Assembly: GCF_014467285.1 (NCBI RefSeq)
Contig: NZ_NKHR01000006.1
Coordinates: 151,109 to 215,108 of the forward strand
Origin: Xenorhabdus sp014467285
GTDB taxonomy: Bacteria; Pseudomonadota; Gammaproteobacteria; Enterobacterales; Enterobacteriaceae
Direction of reading: 5' to 3'
DNA: 64,000 nt
Below, one piece after another: positions 24,861 to 33,234 of the stretch. Every line of letters starts with the position of its first letter. Position 1 is the first letter of the stretch. The notes below the pieces were generated by a model. That model had not been told where the DNA came from. It saw nothing but the letters and a program-made list of their open reading frames with translations, and searched no databases. The translations under genes were made by a program, and so were the position numbers.

Positions 24861-24937
24861 GGAACCTATGTATTTCGGTGGTGCTTATGGCTATTAACAA
24901 TGCCGGATATTAACAAAGCCGAATGGAGATAGGTTCC
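24861..24937. repeat. Inverted repeat before mscS, related to the aceE leader stem
   Basis: GGAACCTAT (24861-24869) is the exact reverse complement of ATAGGTTCC (24929-24937) across a 59-nt loop. The right arm and tail GATAGGTTCCAACAA resemble GATAGGCTCCAACAA at the aceE leader (14781-14795). It lies in the junction between two blocks of different E. coli map position. Confidence 0.6.
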
Positions 24938-24958
24938 AACAATAACGGTGGGCTTTGT

Positions 24959-25831
24959 ATGGAAGAGATCAATCTGTCAAATGAGATTGATAAAGCAGCG
25001 GGCTGGTTTACTAACAATCAGGATCTATTGATTCAGTATGCGGTGAATGTTGTATCTGCCATCCTGATTCTTATCATTGGCTTATTTGTCGCTAAGGTAG
25101 TCAGTAAAGCCGTCAGGCGTGTTATGTCATTGCGTGGTGTTGATGCCACTATTTCTGATTTTTTATCCGCAATTATGCGTTACGCTGTCATTGCATTTAC
25201 GATTATTGCAGTTCTTGGCAAGTTAGGTATTCAGACCGCATCTGTGATTGCAGTCATCGGTGCGGCAGGTTTGGCAGTCGGTCTGGCATTACAAGGATCG
25301 TTGTCTAATTTCGCTGCTGGTGTTTTGCTGGTGCTGTTCCGCCCACTCCGTACTGGTGAATATGTCATGATCGGTGCTGTGGAAGGAACTGTTGTGCAGG
25401 TGCAGATTTTCTCTACGACATTGCGCACGGCAGATGATCGTATCATCGTGATCCCCAATGGTAAGATTATTGCGGACAATATTATCAATACCAGCCGTGA
25501 ACCTAACCGCCGTACCCAGATTATGGTGGGGGTTGCGTATAATGCAGATATTGATGAAGTGAAAAAAGTGTTGGGTGATGTGATTCAAGCGGATGAACGC
25601 ATTCAACATGAAAGAGGCGTTACTATACGCCTGCACGAAATGGCTCCTTCGTCATTGAATTTTGTTGTGCGAGTATGGACGACCAACGGTGACGCGTGGA
25701 ACGTGTACTGGGATTTAATGGAAAACTTTAAGCGTACTTTAGATAAACACAATATCGGTATTCCATTCCCACAAATGGATGTTTACTTGCATCAGCAACA
25801 AACCGCCTTACAGAAAAAGACGGAAGAATAA
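24959..25831 (+). CDS. mscS: MscS, small-conductance mechanosensitive channel
   Basis: This is a 290-residue inner-membrane channel that opens on hypoosmotic shock to release solutes. It has three transmembrane helices (about residues 25-55, 65-85 and 95-125). The pore-lining third has the glycine/alanine-rich pattern GAAGLAVGLALQGSLSNFAA. The cytosolic cage follows, with the beta domain (GAVEGTVVQVQIFSTTLRTADDR, NGKIIADNIIN). ATG 24959 (MEEINLSNEID) is chosen over the in-frame 24923 start, which has no good ribosome-binding site and lies inside the inverted repeat. mscS-argO-yggE order is as in E. coli. Confidence 0.95.
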   Translation: MEEINLSNEIDKAAGWFTNNQDLLIQYAVNVVSAILILIIGLFVAKVVSKAVRRVMSLRGVDATISDFLSAIMRYAVIAFTIIAVLGKLGIQTASVIAVIGAAGLAVGLALQGSLSNFAAGVLLVLFRPLRTGEYVMIGAVEGTVVQVQIFSTTLRTADDRIIVIPNGKIIADNIINTSREPNRRTQIMVGVAYNADIDEVKKVLGDVIQADERIQHERGVTIRLHEMAPSSLNFVVRVWTTNGDAWNVYWDLMENFKRTLDKHNIGIPFPQMDVYLHQQQTALQKKTEE

Positions 25832-25998
25832 TTAAAAGATCTTGGTGTGAGCATTTCCATGACTCACACCAAATTCGGATACAATTCCCATTATTTTTTC
25901 TAATGATGGATAAGAATCATTCATTTTCCCTAATATACTATTATTGGCTAATATGCACTGATACCATAACTAATTGAATAATTATTAGGAATTTTTGC

Positions 25999-26622
25999 AT
26001 GTTTTCGATATTCATACAGGGCTTTTTTCTCAGTGCCGCGATGATCCTTCCCCTTGGGCCACAAAATGTATTTGTGATGCAGCAAGGAAGCAAAAAACAG
26101 TTCCATTTAATGAGTGCCGCGTTATGTTCCACTAGTGATGCGATCCTCATTGCAGCGGGAATATTTGGCGGAAGTGCTTTGCTTGGGCAATCGACATTTT
26201 TGCTGCAAGCCGTGACATGGGGTGGTATCGCATTTTTACTATGGTATGGTTGGGGGGCTTTTCGGACAGCACTATCGACGGAAGTTAAACTCTCCTCTGC
26301 TGAAAATATCATCCAAAGCCGTTGGCGGGTTATAGTAGCTCTCTTTGCGGTGACCTGGCTGAATCCTCATGTTTATCTGGACACGTTCGTTGTGTTGGGA
26401 AGCATAGGCGGGCAACTATCAATCGAGCTTAGGCCGTGGTTTACCCTCGGCGCGGTCATGGCATCAATCAGTTGGTTTTTTGCATTGTCATTTTTGGCTG
26501 CGTGGTTTTCACCTGTACTGAATCAACCGCGATCACAACGTATCATCAATGTTTTTGTTGGTTGTGTGATGTGGTATATCGCTTGGGGCTTACTTAAGCA
26601 AGGATTACAGATTTTTTATTGA
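25999..26622 (+). CDS. argO: ArgO, arginine exporter (LysE family)
   Basis: This 207-residue membrane protein has six hydrophobic segments. It matches E. coli ArgO through the start (GAAMILPLGPQN pattern, here SAAMILPLGPQNVFVMQQG) and VTWLNPHVYLDTFVVLGSIG. It exports arginine and canavanine. The activator gene argP lies two genes downstream on the other strand, and ArgP with arginine is expected to induce argO. Confidence 0.95.
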   Translation: MFSIFIQGFFLSAAMILPLGPQNVFVMQQGSKKQFHLMSAALCSTSDAILIAAGIFGGSALLGQSTFLLQAVTWGGIAFLLWYGWGAFRTALSTEVKLSSAENIIQSRWRVIVALFAVTWLNPHVYLDTFVVLGSIGGQLSIELRPWFTLGAVMASISWFFALSFLAAWFSPVLNQPRSQRIINVFVGCVMWYIAWGLLKQGLQIFY

Positions 26623-26642
26623 TTTCAATACTTCTTCATAGA

Positions 26643-26742
26643 TAGTAAGTTCATGGGTAGTATGCTCATGGATAAATAGTATGTTCATGGATAAATAGTA
26701 TATTCATGGATAAATAGTGTGTTCATAGATAGTGTGCTAATG
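26643..26742. repeat. 19-bp tandem repeat between argO and yggE
   Basis: Three full 19-bp units (26658-26676, 26677-26695 and 26696-26714; for example TAGTATGTTCATGGATAAA) are flanked by shorter degenerate units starting at 26643, 26715 and 26730. It lies between the argO stop and the yggE ribosome-binding site. Confidence 0.9.
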
Positions 26743-26794
26743 TTTCTGAAAAGCACCTTACTCATGTAATTTTGTTGTATTTGAAGGAGGTTTT

Positions 26795-27529
26795 GTGAAA
26801 CGTAAATCATTGGTACTGGCTGCGATGATGGCTCTGGGAAGCCTCTCTGGCATGGCTGCTTCTGCCTCTGAATTGCCATCTGTCCCACATATTTCTACTT
26901 CTGGTAATGCGGTAATCAAAGCGACGCCAGATATGGCCACGTTGATAATCCATGTCAGTGAAACTCAAAAAAGCTCGGCAGATGCAAAGAAAAAAGTGGA
27001 CGAGCGTGTCGCGAAATATTTTGCTTTTCTGAAAAATAATAGCATTGAAAAGAAAGATATTGATGCTGCCAATTTGCGTACGCAACCAGAATATCAATAT
27101 GAACAAAAGACTGGTAAATCAACAATCACAGGTTATAGAGCTTCGCGTTCGGTTGCAGTAAAAGTTCATAAACTGGATCAACTGAATACATTATTGGATG
27201 GTGCCCTGAAAGCTGGATTGAATGAAATTAACTCGGTGCAGTTCAGTGTTGAGAATCCACAACGTTATCGTGATGAAGCCAGACAAAAAGCCATTGAGAA
27301 TGCTATTGCACAAGCGACTGCATTGGCAAAAGGGTTCAACGGTAAGCTAGGCCCGGTATATAGCATCAATTACCGTGCTCCTGAAGCCGTGCCAGCGCCA
27401 ATGAGCCGCCTGAAATACCAGACAGCCCTGATGGCAGCACCAGCAGCAGATTCAGCCGGTGAAACTTATGAACCACAGGGCATTGAATTCTCTGATCACG
27501 TCGATGCGGTTTTTGAATTACAGCGTTAA
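26795..27529 (+). CDS. yggE: YggE, SIMPL-domain periplasmic protein
   Basis: This 244-residue exported protein has a signal peptide of about 25 residues (MKRKSLVLAAMMALGSLSG, cleavage near ASASE). It is followed by one SIMPL/DUF541 domain (HISTSGNAVIKATPDMATL, then LRTQPEYQYEQ and GLNEINSVQFSV). E. coli YggE is 246 residues and has been linked to oxidative-stress defence; the molecular role is unclear. The start codon is GTG, strongly supported by AAGGAGG at 26784-26790. The stop overlaps the convergent argP stop by 4 nt. Confidence 0.93.
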   Translation: MKRKSLVLAAMMALGSLSGMAASASELPSVPHISTSGNAVIKATPDMATLIIHVSETQKSSADAKKKVDERVAKYFAFLKNNSIEKKDIDAANLRTQPEYQYEQKTGKSTITGYRASRSVAVKVHKLDQLNTLLDGALKAGLNEINSVQFSVENPQRYRDEARQKAIENAIAQATALAKGFNGKLGPVYSINYRAPEAVPAPMSRLKYQTALMAAPAADSAGETYEPQGIEFSDHVDAVFELQR

Positions 27530-28431
27530 TTAATTTCATCTTCCTGACGTAACATCTGACGTCCTAGTTTGAGCAGGGCGTCAGTGACTTTTCTCATCGC
27601 CCCGCTTTCTGGGGTAAAACGATGCCAATAAAGCATGCGGCGTTGGCATAGTCCGGGCGTTAAATCAACTAATTCACCAGCTTGCAGCTCCTTGTCGATT
27701 TGCAAGTGTGGGATCATACAGCAAGTTGAACCTTGTCTTGCCAATTGCACAAATGCTTCAGAAGAATTCACGATATGGCAGGGGACACTACCCGGTGATA
27801 AGTCAAAATTCTGTTGTAAGAATGCCTGGTGCATATCATCCAGATGGTCGAATGCCACGGCAGGGGCTTTCAGTAATGCTGAACGAGTAACGCCATTAGG
27901 AAAAAAGCGCTCTGCGAACTCTGGAGAGGCAACAAACAGATAATCGAGAGCACCTAACTTATCAACCAGACAGCTTGGCAGGGGCTGAGCTTGAATACTA
28001 ATCGCTCCAACAACTTCGCCACGCCGCAAACGTTCCTGAGTCCGGGTTTCATCTTCCACCTGAATATTTAGACGAATGGGTAAATCGGATAAAACAGGAT
28101 GGAGAGCGGGTAAAAGCCAGGTTGCCAGACTATCCGCGTTAACCGCGAGGGAGAGCAACAGCGGTATCTCATTGCTATTTTCGTCACCGAGCCATTGTGC
28201 TTCCAGTAATTCTACCTGATGCAATAGCGCGAGCAGCTTTTGCCCTTGCTCTGTAGGGCGAGGTGGAACGGTGCGCACCAATAGTGGCTGACCAAACAGA
28301 TTTTCTAATTGTTTGATTCTCTGGGATACCGCGGATTGGGTGATACAAAGTTTTTGTGCCGCACGCTCGAAACCACGTTCTCGGATCACTGCATCCAATG
28401 CTTGCAGTGACCTGTAATCAGGACGTTTCAT
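27526..28431 (-). CDS. argP: ArgP (IciA), LysR-type regulator
   Basis: This 301-residue LysR-family protein is close to E. coli ArgP (297). The N-terminal helix-turn-helix is FERAAQKLCITQSAVSQRIK (residues 20-39). The C-terminal periplasmic-binding-like domain senses arginine and lysine; ArgP activates argO with arginine and is trapped by lysine. It is convergent with yggE and divergent from rpiA across a 268-bp gap occupied largely by a tandem repeat. Gene order is as in E. coli. Confidence 0.96.
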   Translation of the reverse strand: MKRPDYRSLQALDAVIRERGFERAAQKLCITQSAVSQRIKQLENLFGQPLLVRTVPPRPTEQGQKLLALLHQVELLEAQWLGDENSNEIPLLLSLAVNADSLATWLLPALHPVLSDLPIRLNIQVEDETRTQERLRRGEVVGAISIQAQPLPSCLVDKLGALDYLFVASPEFAERFFPNGVTRSALLKAPAVAFDHLDDMHQAFLQQNFDLSPGSVPCHIVNSSEAFVQLARQGSTCCMIPHLQIDKELQAGELVDLTPGLCQRRMLYWHRFTPESGAMRKVTDALLKLGRQMLRQEDEIN

Positions 28432-28483
28432 TGAAAATAAAGTTCTCCGTTTTTACTCTTTTTGTGGGATATATTTTTTTAGG

Positions 28484-28626
28484 CTAAGTAGCTCTGTGGC
28501 TTGAGTAGCATCGCATGACTTAAGCAATACTCTTGCGATTCAAATATTCTTGCGATCCAAATACCATTGCGATCTGAATACCATTGTGATCTAAACAGCA
28601 TTATGTGGCCTAAGTAGCACTATGCC
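28484..28626. repeat. Degenerate tandem repeat of 17-20 bp, eight units, argP-rpiA gap
   Basis: Eight head-to-tail units fill 28484-28626, for example CCAAATACCATTGCGAT (28557-28573), CTGAATACCATTGTGAT (28574-28590) and CTAAGTAGCACTATGCC (28610-28626). Unit lengths are 17, 19, 20, 17, 17, 17, 19 and 17 bp. It sits between the divergent argP and rpiA promoters. Confidence 0.88.
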
Positions 28627-28708
28627 ATATTTTTTCATGGAGCGAGGTAATATTGTTTATACTAGCCGTCAGATTTTTCCTTGTAACTGTTTATAGGCTG
28701 TGATTGAT

Positions 28709-29368
28709 ATGACTCAGGACGAACTGAAAAAAGCAGTAGGTTGGGCGGCATTGGAATACGTTAAACCGGGCACAATTGTTGGTGTTGGTACGGGTTCAAC
28801 GGCAGCGCATTTTATTGATGCGTTAGGAACTATCAAAGACAAAATTAAAGGTGCGGTGTCTAGTTCAGAAGCATCAACTGCAAAGCTGAAAAGTCTCGGT
28901 ATTCCCGTATTTGACTGCAATGATGTTGACAGTTTGGATATTTATGTTGATGGCGCAGATGAAATTAACGGTCAGATGCAAATGATCAAAGGTGGTGGTG
29001 CGGCATTAACCCGGGAAAAAATCATCGCTGCTGTTGCAAAGAAATTTATCTGTATCATTGATTCCTCTAAGCAAGTGGATGTCCTGGGCAAATTTCCACT
29101 GCCGGTTGAAGTTATCCCAATGGCACGCGCTTATGTTACCCGTGAACTGGAGAAGTTAGGAGGAACCCCGGTTTATCGTGAAAATGTGGTGACTGATAAT
29201 GGTAATGACATTCTGGATGTCCACAATCTTTCGATTGTTGAGCCGGCTGAATGGGAAGACAAAATCAATGGCATCGCTGGTGTGGTAACTGTTGGTCTTT
29301 TTGCCAACAGAGGTGCCAACGTAGTGCTGGTGGGTACCGCGGACGGTGTCAGAACGATTAAAGAATAA
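28709..29368 (+). CDS. rpiA: RpiA, ribose-5-phosphate isomerase A
   Basis: This 219-residue enzyme of the nonoxidative pentose phosphate pathway interconverts ribose 5-phosphate and ribulose 5-phosphate. Motifs include GVGTGSTAAHFIDAL (about 24-38), the active-site YVDGADEIN (about 78-86, catalytic Asp residues) and KGGGAALTREKI (about 94-105, with the general-base Glu and Lys). The start MTQDELKKAVGW aligns with E. coli; an in-frame GTG at 28700 is less likely. A hairpin terminator follows. Confidence 0.98.
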   Translation: MTQDELKKAVGWAALEYVKPGTIVGVGTGSTAAHFIDALGTIKDKIKGAVSSSEASTAKLKSLGIPVFDCNDVDSLDIYVDGADEINGQMQMIKGGGAALTREKIIAAVAKKFICIIDSSKQVDVLGKFPLPVEVIPMARAYVTRELEKLGGTPVYRENVVTDNGNDILDVHNLSIVEPAEWEDKINGIAGVVTVGLFANRGANVVLVGTADGVRTIKE

Positions 29369-29375
29369 TCGTTTG

Positions 29376-29401
29376 TTGGGGGCAGAATATTCTGTCCCCA
29401 A
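29376..29401 (+). terminator. Hairpin after rpiA
   Basis: TTGGGG and CAGAA pair with TTCTG and CCCCAA (one G/T wobble) around a tiny loop. It is followed by AAATATTTTTA. This is probably the rpiA terminator. Confidence 0.75.
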
Positions 29402-29435
29402 AATATTTTTATATTTATAAAAAAAAGAAAATTTG

Positions 29436-29449
29436 GTGATATCTATCAC
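29436..29449. promoter_or_regulatory. Candidate CRP site upstream of serA
   Basis: GTGATATCTATCAC fits the CRP core GTGA-N6-TCAC exactly and lies 189 bp before serA. E. coli serA is known to be activated by CRP and Lrp, so this placement is plausible. Confidence 0.55.
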
Positions 29450-29637
29450 GTTACCGCCTAAAAAAAACTCAAGATCCTGTTTTTGACTTATAACGAATTA
29501 TTTTACTTCGTGTAACAACTTATTTACTGTTTCTTATCCTGTTATATAAGCAATCGATTGTATTGCCGTTGTCGTTTTTTTTGTTATTTTGGTGATACCT
29601 ATAGGCGTTATAAAGTTAGTACAACTAGGGCGGGCAA

Positions 29638-30879
29638 ATGGTTAAGGTATCTTTAGAAAAGGATAAGATTAAATTTCTGCTACTGGAAGGCGTTCATCAA
29701 AGCACAGTAGACAAATTGAAAGCGGCTGGGTACAGCAATATTGAATATCATAAAGGGGCATTGGAACCAGAAGAACTGAAAGAAGCAATTCGTGATGCTC
29801 GGTTTGTGGGGATCCGTTCCCGTACTCAGTTGACAGAAGAAATTTTTTCCGCAGCGGAAAAATTGGTTGCTGTGGGATGTTTCTGTATTGGTACTAATCA
29901 AGTTGATTTGAAAGCCGCAGCAAGACGCGGTATTCCTGTATTTAATGCACCATTCTCCAATACCCGATCAGTCGCTGAAATGGTATTGGGTGAATTGCTG
30001 TTGTTATTGCGCCGCATTCCTGAGGCGAATGCAAAAGCACATAAAGGTGTATGGGATAAGCAGGCAAAAGGTTGTTATGAAGCTCGCGGAAAGAAACTAG
30101 GCATTATTGGTTACGGCCATATCGGTACACAGCTTGGTATTTTGGCTGAAAGTATTGGTCTGAATGTTTATTTCTATGATATCGAAAATAAATTGCCATT
30201 AGGTAATGCACAGCAAGTCCATCATCTATCTGAACTATTAAATATGAGTGATGTTGTGAGCCTGCACGTACCTGAAACAGCTTCGACCAAAAATATGATT
30301 GGTGCAACAGAGCTGGAATTGATGAAACCAGGTTCAATTTTGATAAATGCTTCACGCGGCACCGTGATAGACATTCCTGCATTAAGTGAAGCATTGGAAA
30401 CCGGGCATATTTCTGGCGCGGCGATTGATGTATTCCCAGAAGAGCCGGCAACAAACAGCGATCCTTTCATCTCGTTATTAACAAAATTTGATAATGTATT
30501 ACTGACACCGCATATTGGTGGATCGACTCAGGAAGCCCAAGAAAATATTGGTGCTGAAGTCGGAGGTAAGTTGGTGAAATACTCTGACAACGGTTCTACG
30601 CTGTCTGCGGTTAATTTCCCTGAAGTTTCACTGCCTGTTCATGCCAAAGATACTAACCGTTTGCTGCATATCCATGAAAACCGTCCCGGTATCTTAACCA
30701 GCATCAACCAAGTGTTCACTGCTCAAGAAATCAATATTGAAGCACAATATCTGCGAACAGAAGGCGATATTGGTTATGTGGTTATTGATATTACAGCGCA
30801 GAGCACTGCTGAAGCCGAATTGGTATTGCAACAACTGAAAGCTTTGCCTGGTACAATCCGTTCCCGGTTGCTTTATTAA
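29638..30879 (+). CDS. serA: SerA, D-3-phosphoglycerate dehydrogenase
   Basis: This 413-residue first enzyme of serine synthesis oxidises 3-phosphoglycerate with NAD. Seen are the NAD-binding GIIGYGHIGTQLGILAES (about 154-171), the catalytic Arg (INASRGTVIDIP), Glu and His (LLTPHIGGSTQEAQ, about 288-301). A C-terminal ACT domain (LHIHENRPGILTSINQVF onward) binds serine for feedback inhibition. Length and start (MVKVSLEKDKIKFLLLEG) match E. coli. Serine made here feeds the glycine cleavage system encoded downstream in the window. Confidence 0.98.
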   Translation: MVKVSLEKDKIKFLLLEGVHQSTVDKLKAAGYSNIEYHKGALEPEELKEAIRDARFVGIRSRTQLTEEIFSAAEKLVAVGCFCIGTNQVDLKAAARRGIPVFNAPFSNTRSVAEMVLGELLLLLRRIPEANAKAHKGVWDKQAKGCYEARGKKLGIIGYGHIGTQLGILAESIGLNVYFYDIENKLPLGNAQQVHHLSELLNMSDVVSLHVPETASTKNMIGATELELMKPGSILINASRGTVIDIPALSEALETGHISGAAIDVFPEEPATNSDPFISLLTKFDNVLLTPHIGGSTQEAQENIGAEVGGKLVKYSDNGSTLSAVNFPEVSLPVHAKDTNRLLHIHENRPGILTSINQVFTAQEINIEAQYLRTEGDIGYVVIDITAQSTAEAELVLQQLKALPGTIRSRLLY

Positions 30880-30896
30880 TTCACTAAGAGTGAAAG

Positions 30897-30924
30897 AAGG
30901 GCTGTTGAATATTTAACAGCTCTT
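30897..30924. terminator. Hairpin between convergent serA and fau
   Basis: AAGGGCTGTT pairs with AACAGCTCTT (one G/U wobble) around GAATATTT. It lies 18 bp after serA and 16 bp before the fau stop, so it may serve both genes. The T-run is poor. Confidence 0.6.
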
Positions 30925-30939
30925 ATATCAGTTAAAGAT

Positions 30940-31536
30940 TCACGCCCATTGCCATACTTTTTCTGGTGTAATAATTTCCGGTAAAGGAATATCCCAACTT
31001 GCACTGGGTAATGTTTCCACTAGCTGGAAATTGTGTGCTAACCCTATCGGGTAAAAGTTCTGTTGTTGCCATTTTGCGAGAGTCCTATCGTAGAAGCCGC
31101 CTCCCATACCCAAACGTTGCCCTGTACAATCAAAAGCAACGAGTGGTATGAACATGACATCAAGTTCAGAAACAGGCAAAACCTGCCGGATATCCAGCGA
31201 AGGTTCTTCTATATTGAATTGATTCCGAATCAGGGGAGTATCGGCACAGTAACGCAGGAAAAGTAAGTGATTCCGGCTGAAAGGATGCAATACTGGCAAA
31301 TAGACTTGCTTGTTTTGTTGCCAAAGTTGTTGGATTAATGGACGTGTATCCAATTCCCCATCGAAAGAGAGATACAGGGCAATTTTGTTAGCTTGCAGAA
31401 CCTTCGGATGAGCCATGACTTGTTTGGCTGCTTGCAGGGCAAATTGCGCTTGTTGCTCGGGGGATAAACTTTGACGTAGTTGTCGAATTTTTTTTCGAAT
31501 GGATTTTCGGAGAGAAAAAAAAGAATCTGATTGCAT
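30940..31536 (-). CDS. fau: Fau (YgfA), 5-formyltetrahydrofolate cyclo-ligase
   Basis: This 198-residue protein of the 5-FTHF cyclo-ligase family converts 5-formyl-THF to 5,10-methenyl-THF with ATP. It recycles a by-product of the glycine cleavage/GlyA folate cycle. It has the Arg/Lys-rich N-terminus (RKSIRKKIRQLRQSL) and the conserved GQRLGMGGGFYDRTL (about residues 133-147). I start it at MQSDSFFSLRK (31536). The in-frame ATG at 31596 would place 20 codons over the 3' end of 6S RNA. It is cotranscribed downstream of ssrS, as in E. coli. Confidence 0.95.
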   Translation of the reverse strand: MQSDSFFSLRKSIRKKIRQLRQSLSPEQQAQFALQAAKQVMAHPKVLQANKIALYLSFDGELDTRPLIQQLWQQNKQVYLPVLHPFSRNHLLFLRYCADTPLIRNQFNIEEPSLDIRQVLPVSELDVMFIPLVAFDCTGQRLGMGGGFYDRTLAKWQQQNFYPIGLAHNFQLVETLPSASWDIPLPEIITPEKVWQWA

Positions 31537-31585
31537 GATACCTGCCTGTTTAATGCAGAAAAGGATACAAAACAGATAAAAATTA

Positions 31586-31769
31586 GGGTTCTCCAAGATG
31601 CCGTTGCAGGTGGTAACCCTTGAACCCTTGGTTCAAGGTGAACGTAGAGTCGTTTCTATTAGGCTTCTTGGTCTGGCCAAGCATGCTCACAAGAAACAGA
31701 GCACTACATTCTATAGGTATGAAATATCGGCTCAGGGGACTTCCCCGCTCACGCACACCTCAGAGAAAT
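31586..31769 (-). ncRNA. ssrS: 6S RNA
   Basis: The reverse strand aligns along its length with E. coli 6S RNA (184 nt). The 5' end is ATTTCTCTGAGG, then GTCCCCTGAGCCGATATTTC, a central GAGCATGCTTGG region, TTCACCTTGAACCAAGGGTT, and the 3' GGCATCTTGGAGA that closes the terminal stem with the 5' end. The large central bubble mimics an open promoter and sequesters sigma-70 RNA polymerase in stationary phase. The order zapA-ssrS-fau is as in E. coli. Ends were set by alignment and may be off by a few nucleotides. Confidence 0.97.
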
Positions 31770-31918
31770 TTTTTGTTGCTTAAAACGCTAAATAGGCTCT
31801 AAACAACGCTATGGAGCCTATTGTATGGAACTAAATGAAGAAAGCAACTGCTTATATTCATCTATAGTGACTACTGCCTGATTTATCAACAAGAATGAGT
31901 TTATTGACAGGTGGAACA

Positions 31919-32224
31919 TCAGGTAATTTTACCTTGTTCTAACAATGCGTTTTCAATAGTCTGCTGGAGCATTTTTATTTTTTGTTCCATATTGTAGGCA
32001 TAATCACGGGTTTTCATTTTTTCTTGTGCTAACTCGTGACAAACATTCAGCGCCACAATAAAAACCAGCTGCTCAGTGTTAGTTACTCTGGTGCGTTCTT
32101 TGAGGTTTTGCAAACGTTGATCAAGCTCCTCAGCAGCAGCTTGCAATGCTTCTATCTGCTCTGGTGGACAATTGACACGTAATGACCGCCCAAAAATCTG
32201 AATATCTACTGGTTGTGCAGACAT
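31919..32224 (-). CDS. zapA: ZapA, FtsZ-ring assembly protein
   Basis: This is a 101-residue protein with the ZapA pattern: an N-terminal beta-rich dimerisation head (VDIQIFGRSLRVNCPPEQIE) and a C-terminal helix forming an antiparallel coiled coil (about 55-95). It bundles FtsZ polymers at midcell; ZapD in this window acts on the same target. It is divergent from ygfB across 266 bp that hold a palindromic repeat. Confidence 0.95.
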   Translation of the reverse strand: MSAQPVDIQIFGRSLRVNCPPEQIEALQAAAEELDQRLQNLKERTRVTNTEQLVFIVALNVCHELAQEKMKTRDYAYNMEQKIKMLQQTIENALLEQGKIT

Positions 32225-32269
32225 GACACCTTCCTGATTTATTACTGTGCCGAAACCTTGATTTTGACA

Positions 32270-32335
32270 TATAGCCCTTATCCTTCAAATTGTAGCTTTA
32301 TTGGCTGAGTAACAACTTGAAATCTATTGGGCATA
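32270..32335. repeat. Palindromic intergenic repeat, second copy
   Basis: The arms TATAGCCCTTATCCTTCAAA and CAACTTGAAATCTATTGGGC followed by ATA are imperfectly complementary and related to the repeat at 13124-13205. It lies between divergent zapA and ygfB. Confidence 0.65.
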
Positions 32336-32490
32336 AAGTAAATTTTGGTATAAAAACAAGGCCGACACCAATCATTACCGTACAATACCAAAAGCGCCCC
32401 CTCCTTATATCGGTGTATGCTGTCTGGTATAGCGACTCCCCTTGATGGTAGCATAGCATGAACTTATATCGCCAACGATGATCAATATAC

Positions 32491-33066
32491 ATGTCTATAC
32501 AAAACTCATTACCTAATTATCAGTCATTTGATGAAATTTTGCATCAACAGTCCGTTGCACTGACCGCAGCAGAAATGCACGGCTTAATCAGTGGATTACT
32601 ATGTGGTGGAAATCATGATAGTAGTTGGCAGACATTGGTGCATGATCTCGCTAATGATGGTCTGGCATTTTCTCAGGTTTTATCCGTACCCCTCCGGGAA
32701 TTGCACGAAACGACCTTTGAATTGCTTGATGACAGTAATTTTGCATTTAAGCTACTGCTTCCTGATGAAGAAGCCGGTGTTTTTGAATGTGCGGATGCGT
32801 TGGCGGGATGGGTGAACCATTTTCTATTGGGATTAGGTGTCGCAAATCCAAAATTGACAGAAAAACCAGAAATTAAAGAAATTGTCACCGATTTACGTAA
32901 TATTGGCATGTTGGGGTATGACGAGGAGGAAGATCAAGAAGAGCTATCCCAGGCTCTTGAAGAAGTCCTGGAATATGTTCGTGTTGCAGTTCAGCTCTGT
33001 TATATCGCTTTAGCAATGCCGAAAACTTCAGGTAGTGCAAAAAATGAAAAACCAACATTGCATTGA
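32491..33066 (+). CDS. ygfB: YgfB, UPF0149 family protein
   Basis: This 191-residue acidic, alpha-helical protein is collinear with E. coli YgfB. It has ALTAAEMHGLISGLLCGGN (about 23-41), LAGWVNHFLLGLG and the acidic YDEEEDQEELSQALEEVLEY stretch. Structure is known for the family (UPF0149) but the E. coli function is not settled. It heads the ygfB-pepP-ubiH-ubiI row, though 168 bp with a repeat separate it from pepP. Confidence 0.94.
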   Translation: MSIQNSLPNYQSFDEILHQQSVALTAAEMHGLISGLLCGGNHDSSWQTLVHDLANDGLAFSQVLSVPLRELHETTFELLDDSNFAFKLLLPDEEAGVFECADALAGWVNHFLLGLGVANPKLTEKPEIKEIVTDLRNIGMLGYDEEEDQEELSQALEEVLEYVRVAVQLCYIALAMPKTSGSAKNEKPTLH

Positions 33067-33075
33067 TTGGTGATA

Positions 33076-33200
33076 TATACCTAATAAATTTCAAGTTGTA
33101 GCACAATAGCAAATGAACGAATCCCGAAAGCATAACTACTGTGCGATTGGGAGCGGGTAAACGCGGCTGACAAAGCAGCAGCTTGAAAGATAAAGGGTAT
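33076..33200. repeat. 125-bp palindromic intergenic repeat between ygfB and pepP
   Basis: The left arm TATACCTAATAAATTTCAAG (then TTGTAGC) and the right arm GCAGCTTGAAAGATAAAGGG (then TAT) are complementary in their cores. A central part carries CGAATCCCGAAAGC. It is a longer relative of the repeats at 13124-13205 and 32270-32335. Confidence 0.7.
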
Positions 33201-33234
33201 CCTAACTAATAATAATGAAATCGCAGGAGAGGGT

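Noticed and set aside
31598..31783. Short plus-strand frames
   Set aside because: They are opposite the 6S RNA gene, and the conserved RNA explains the sequence.
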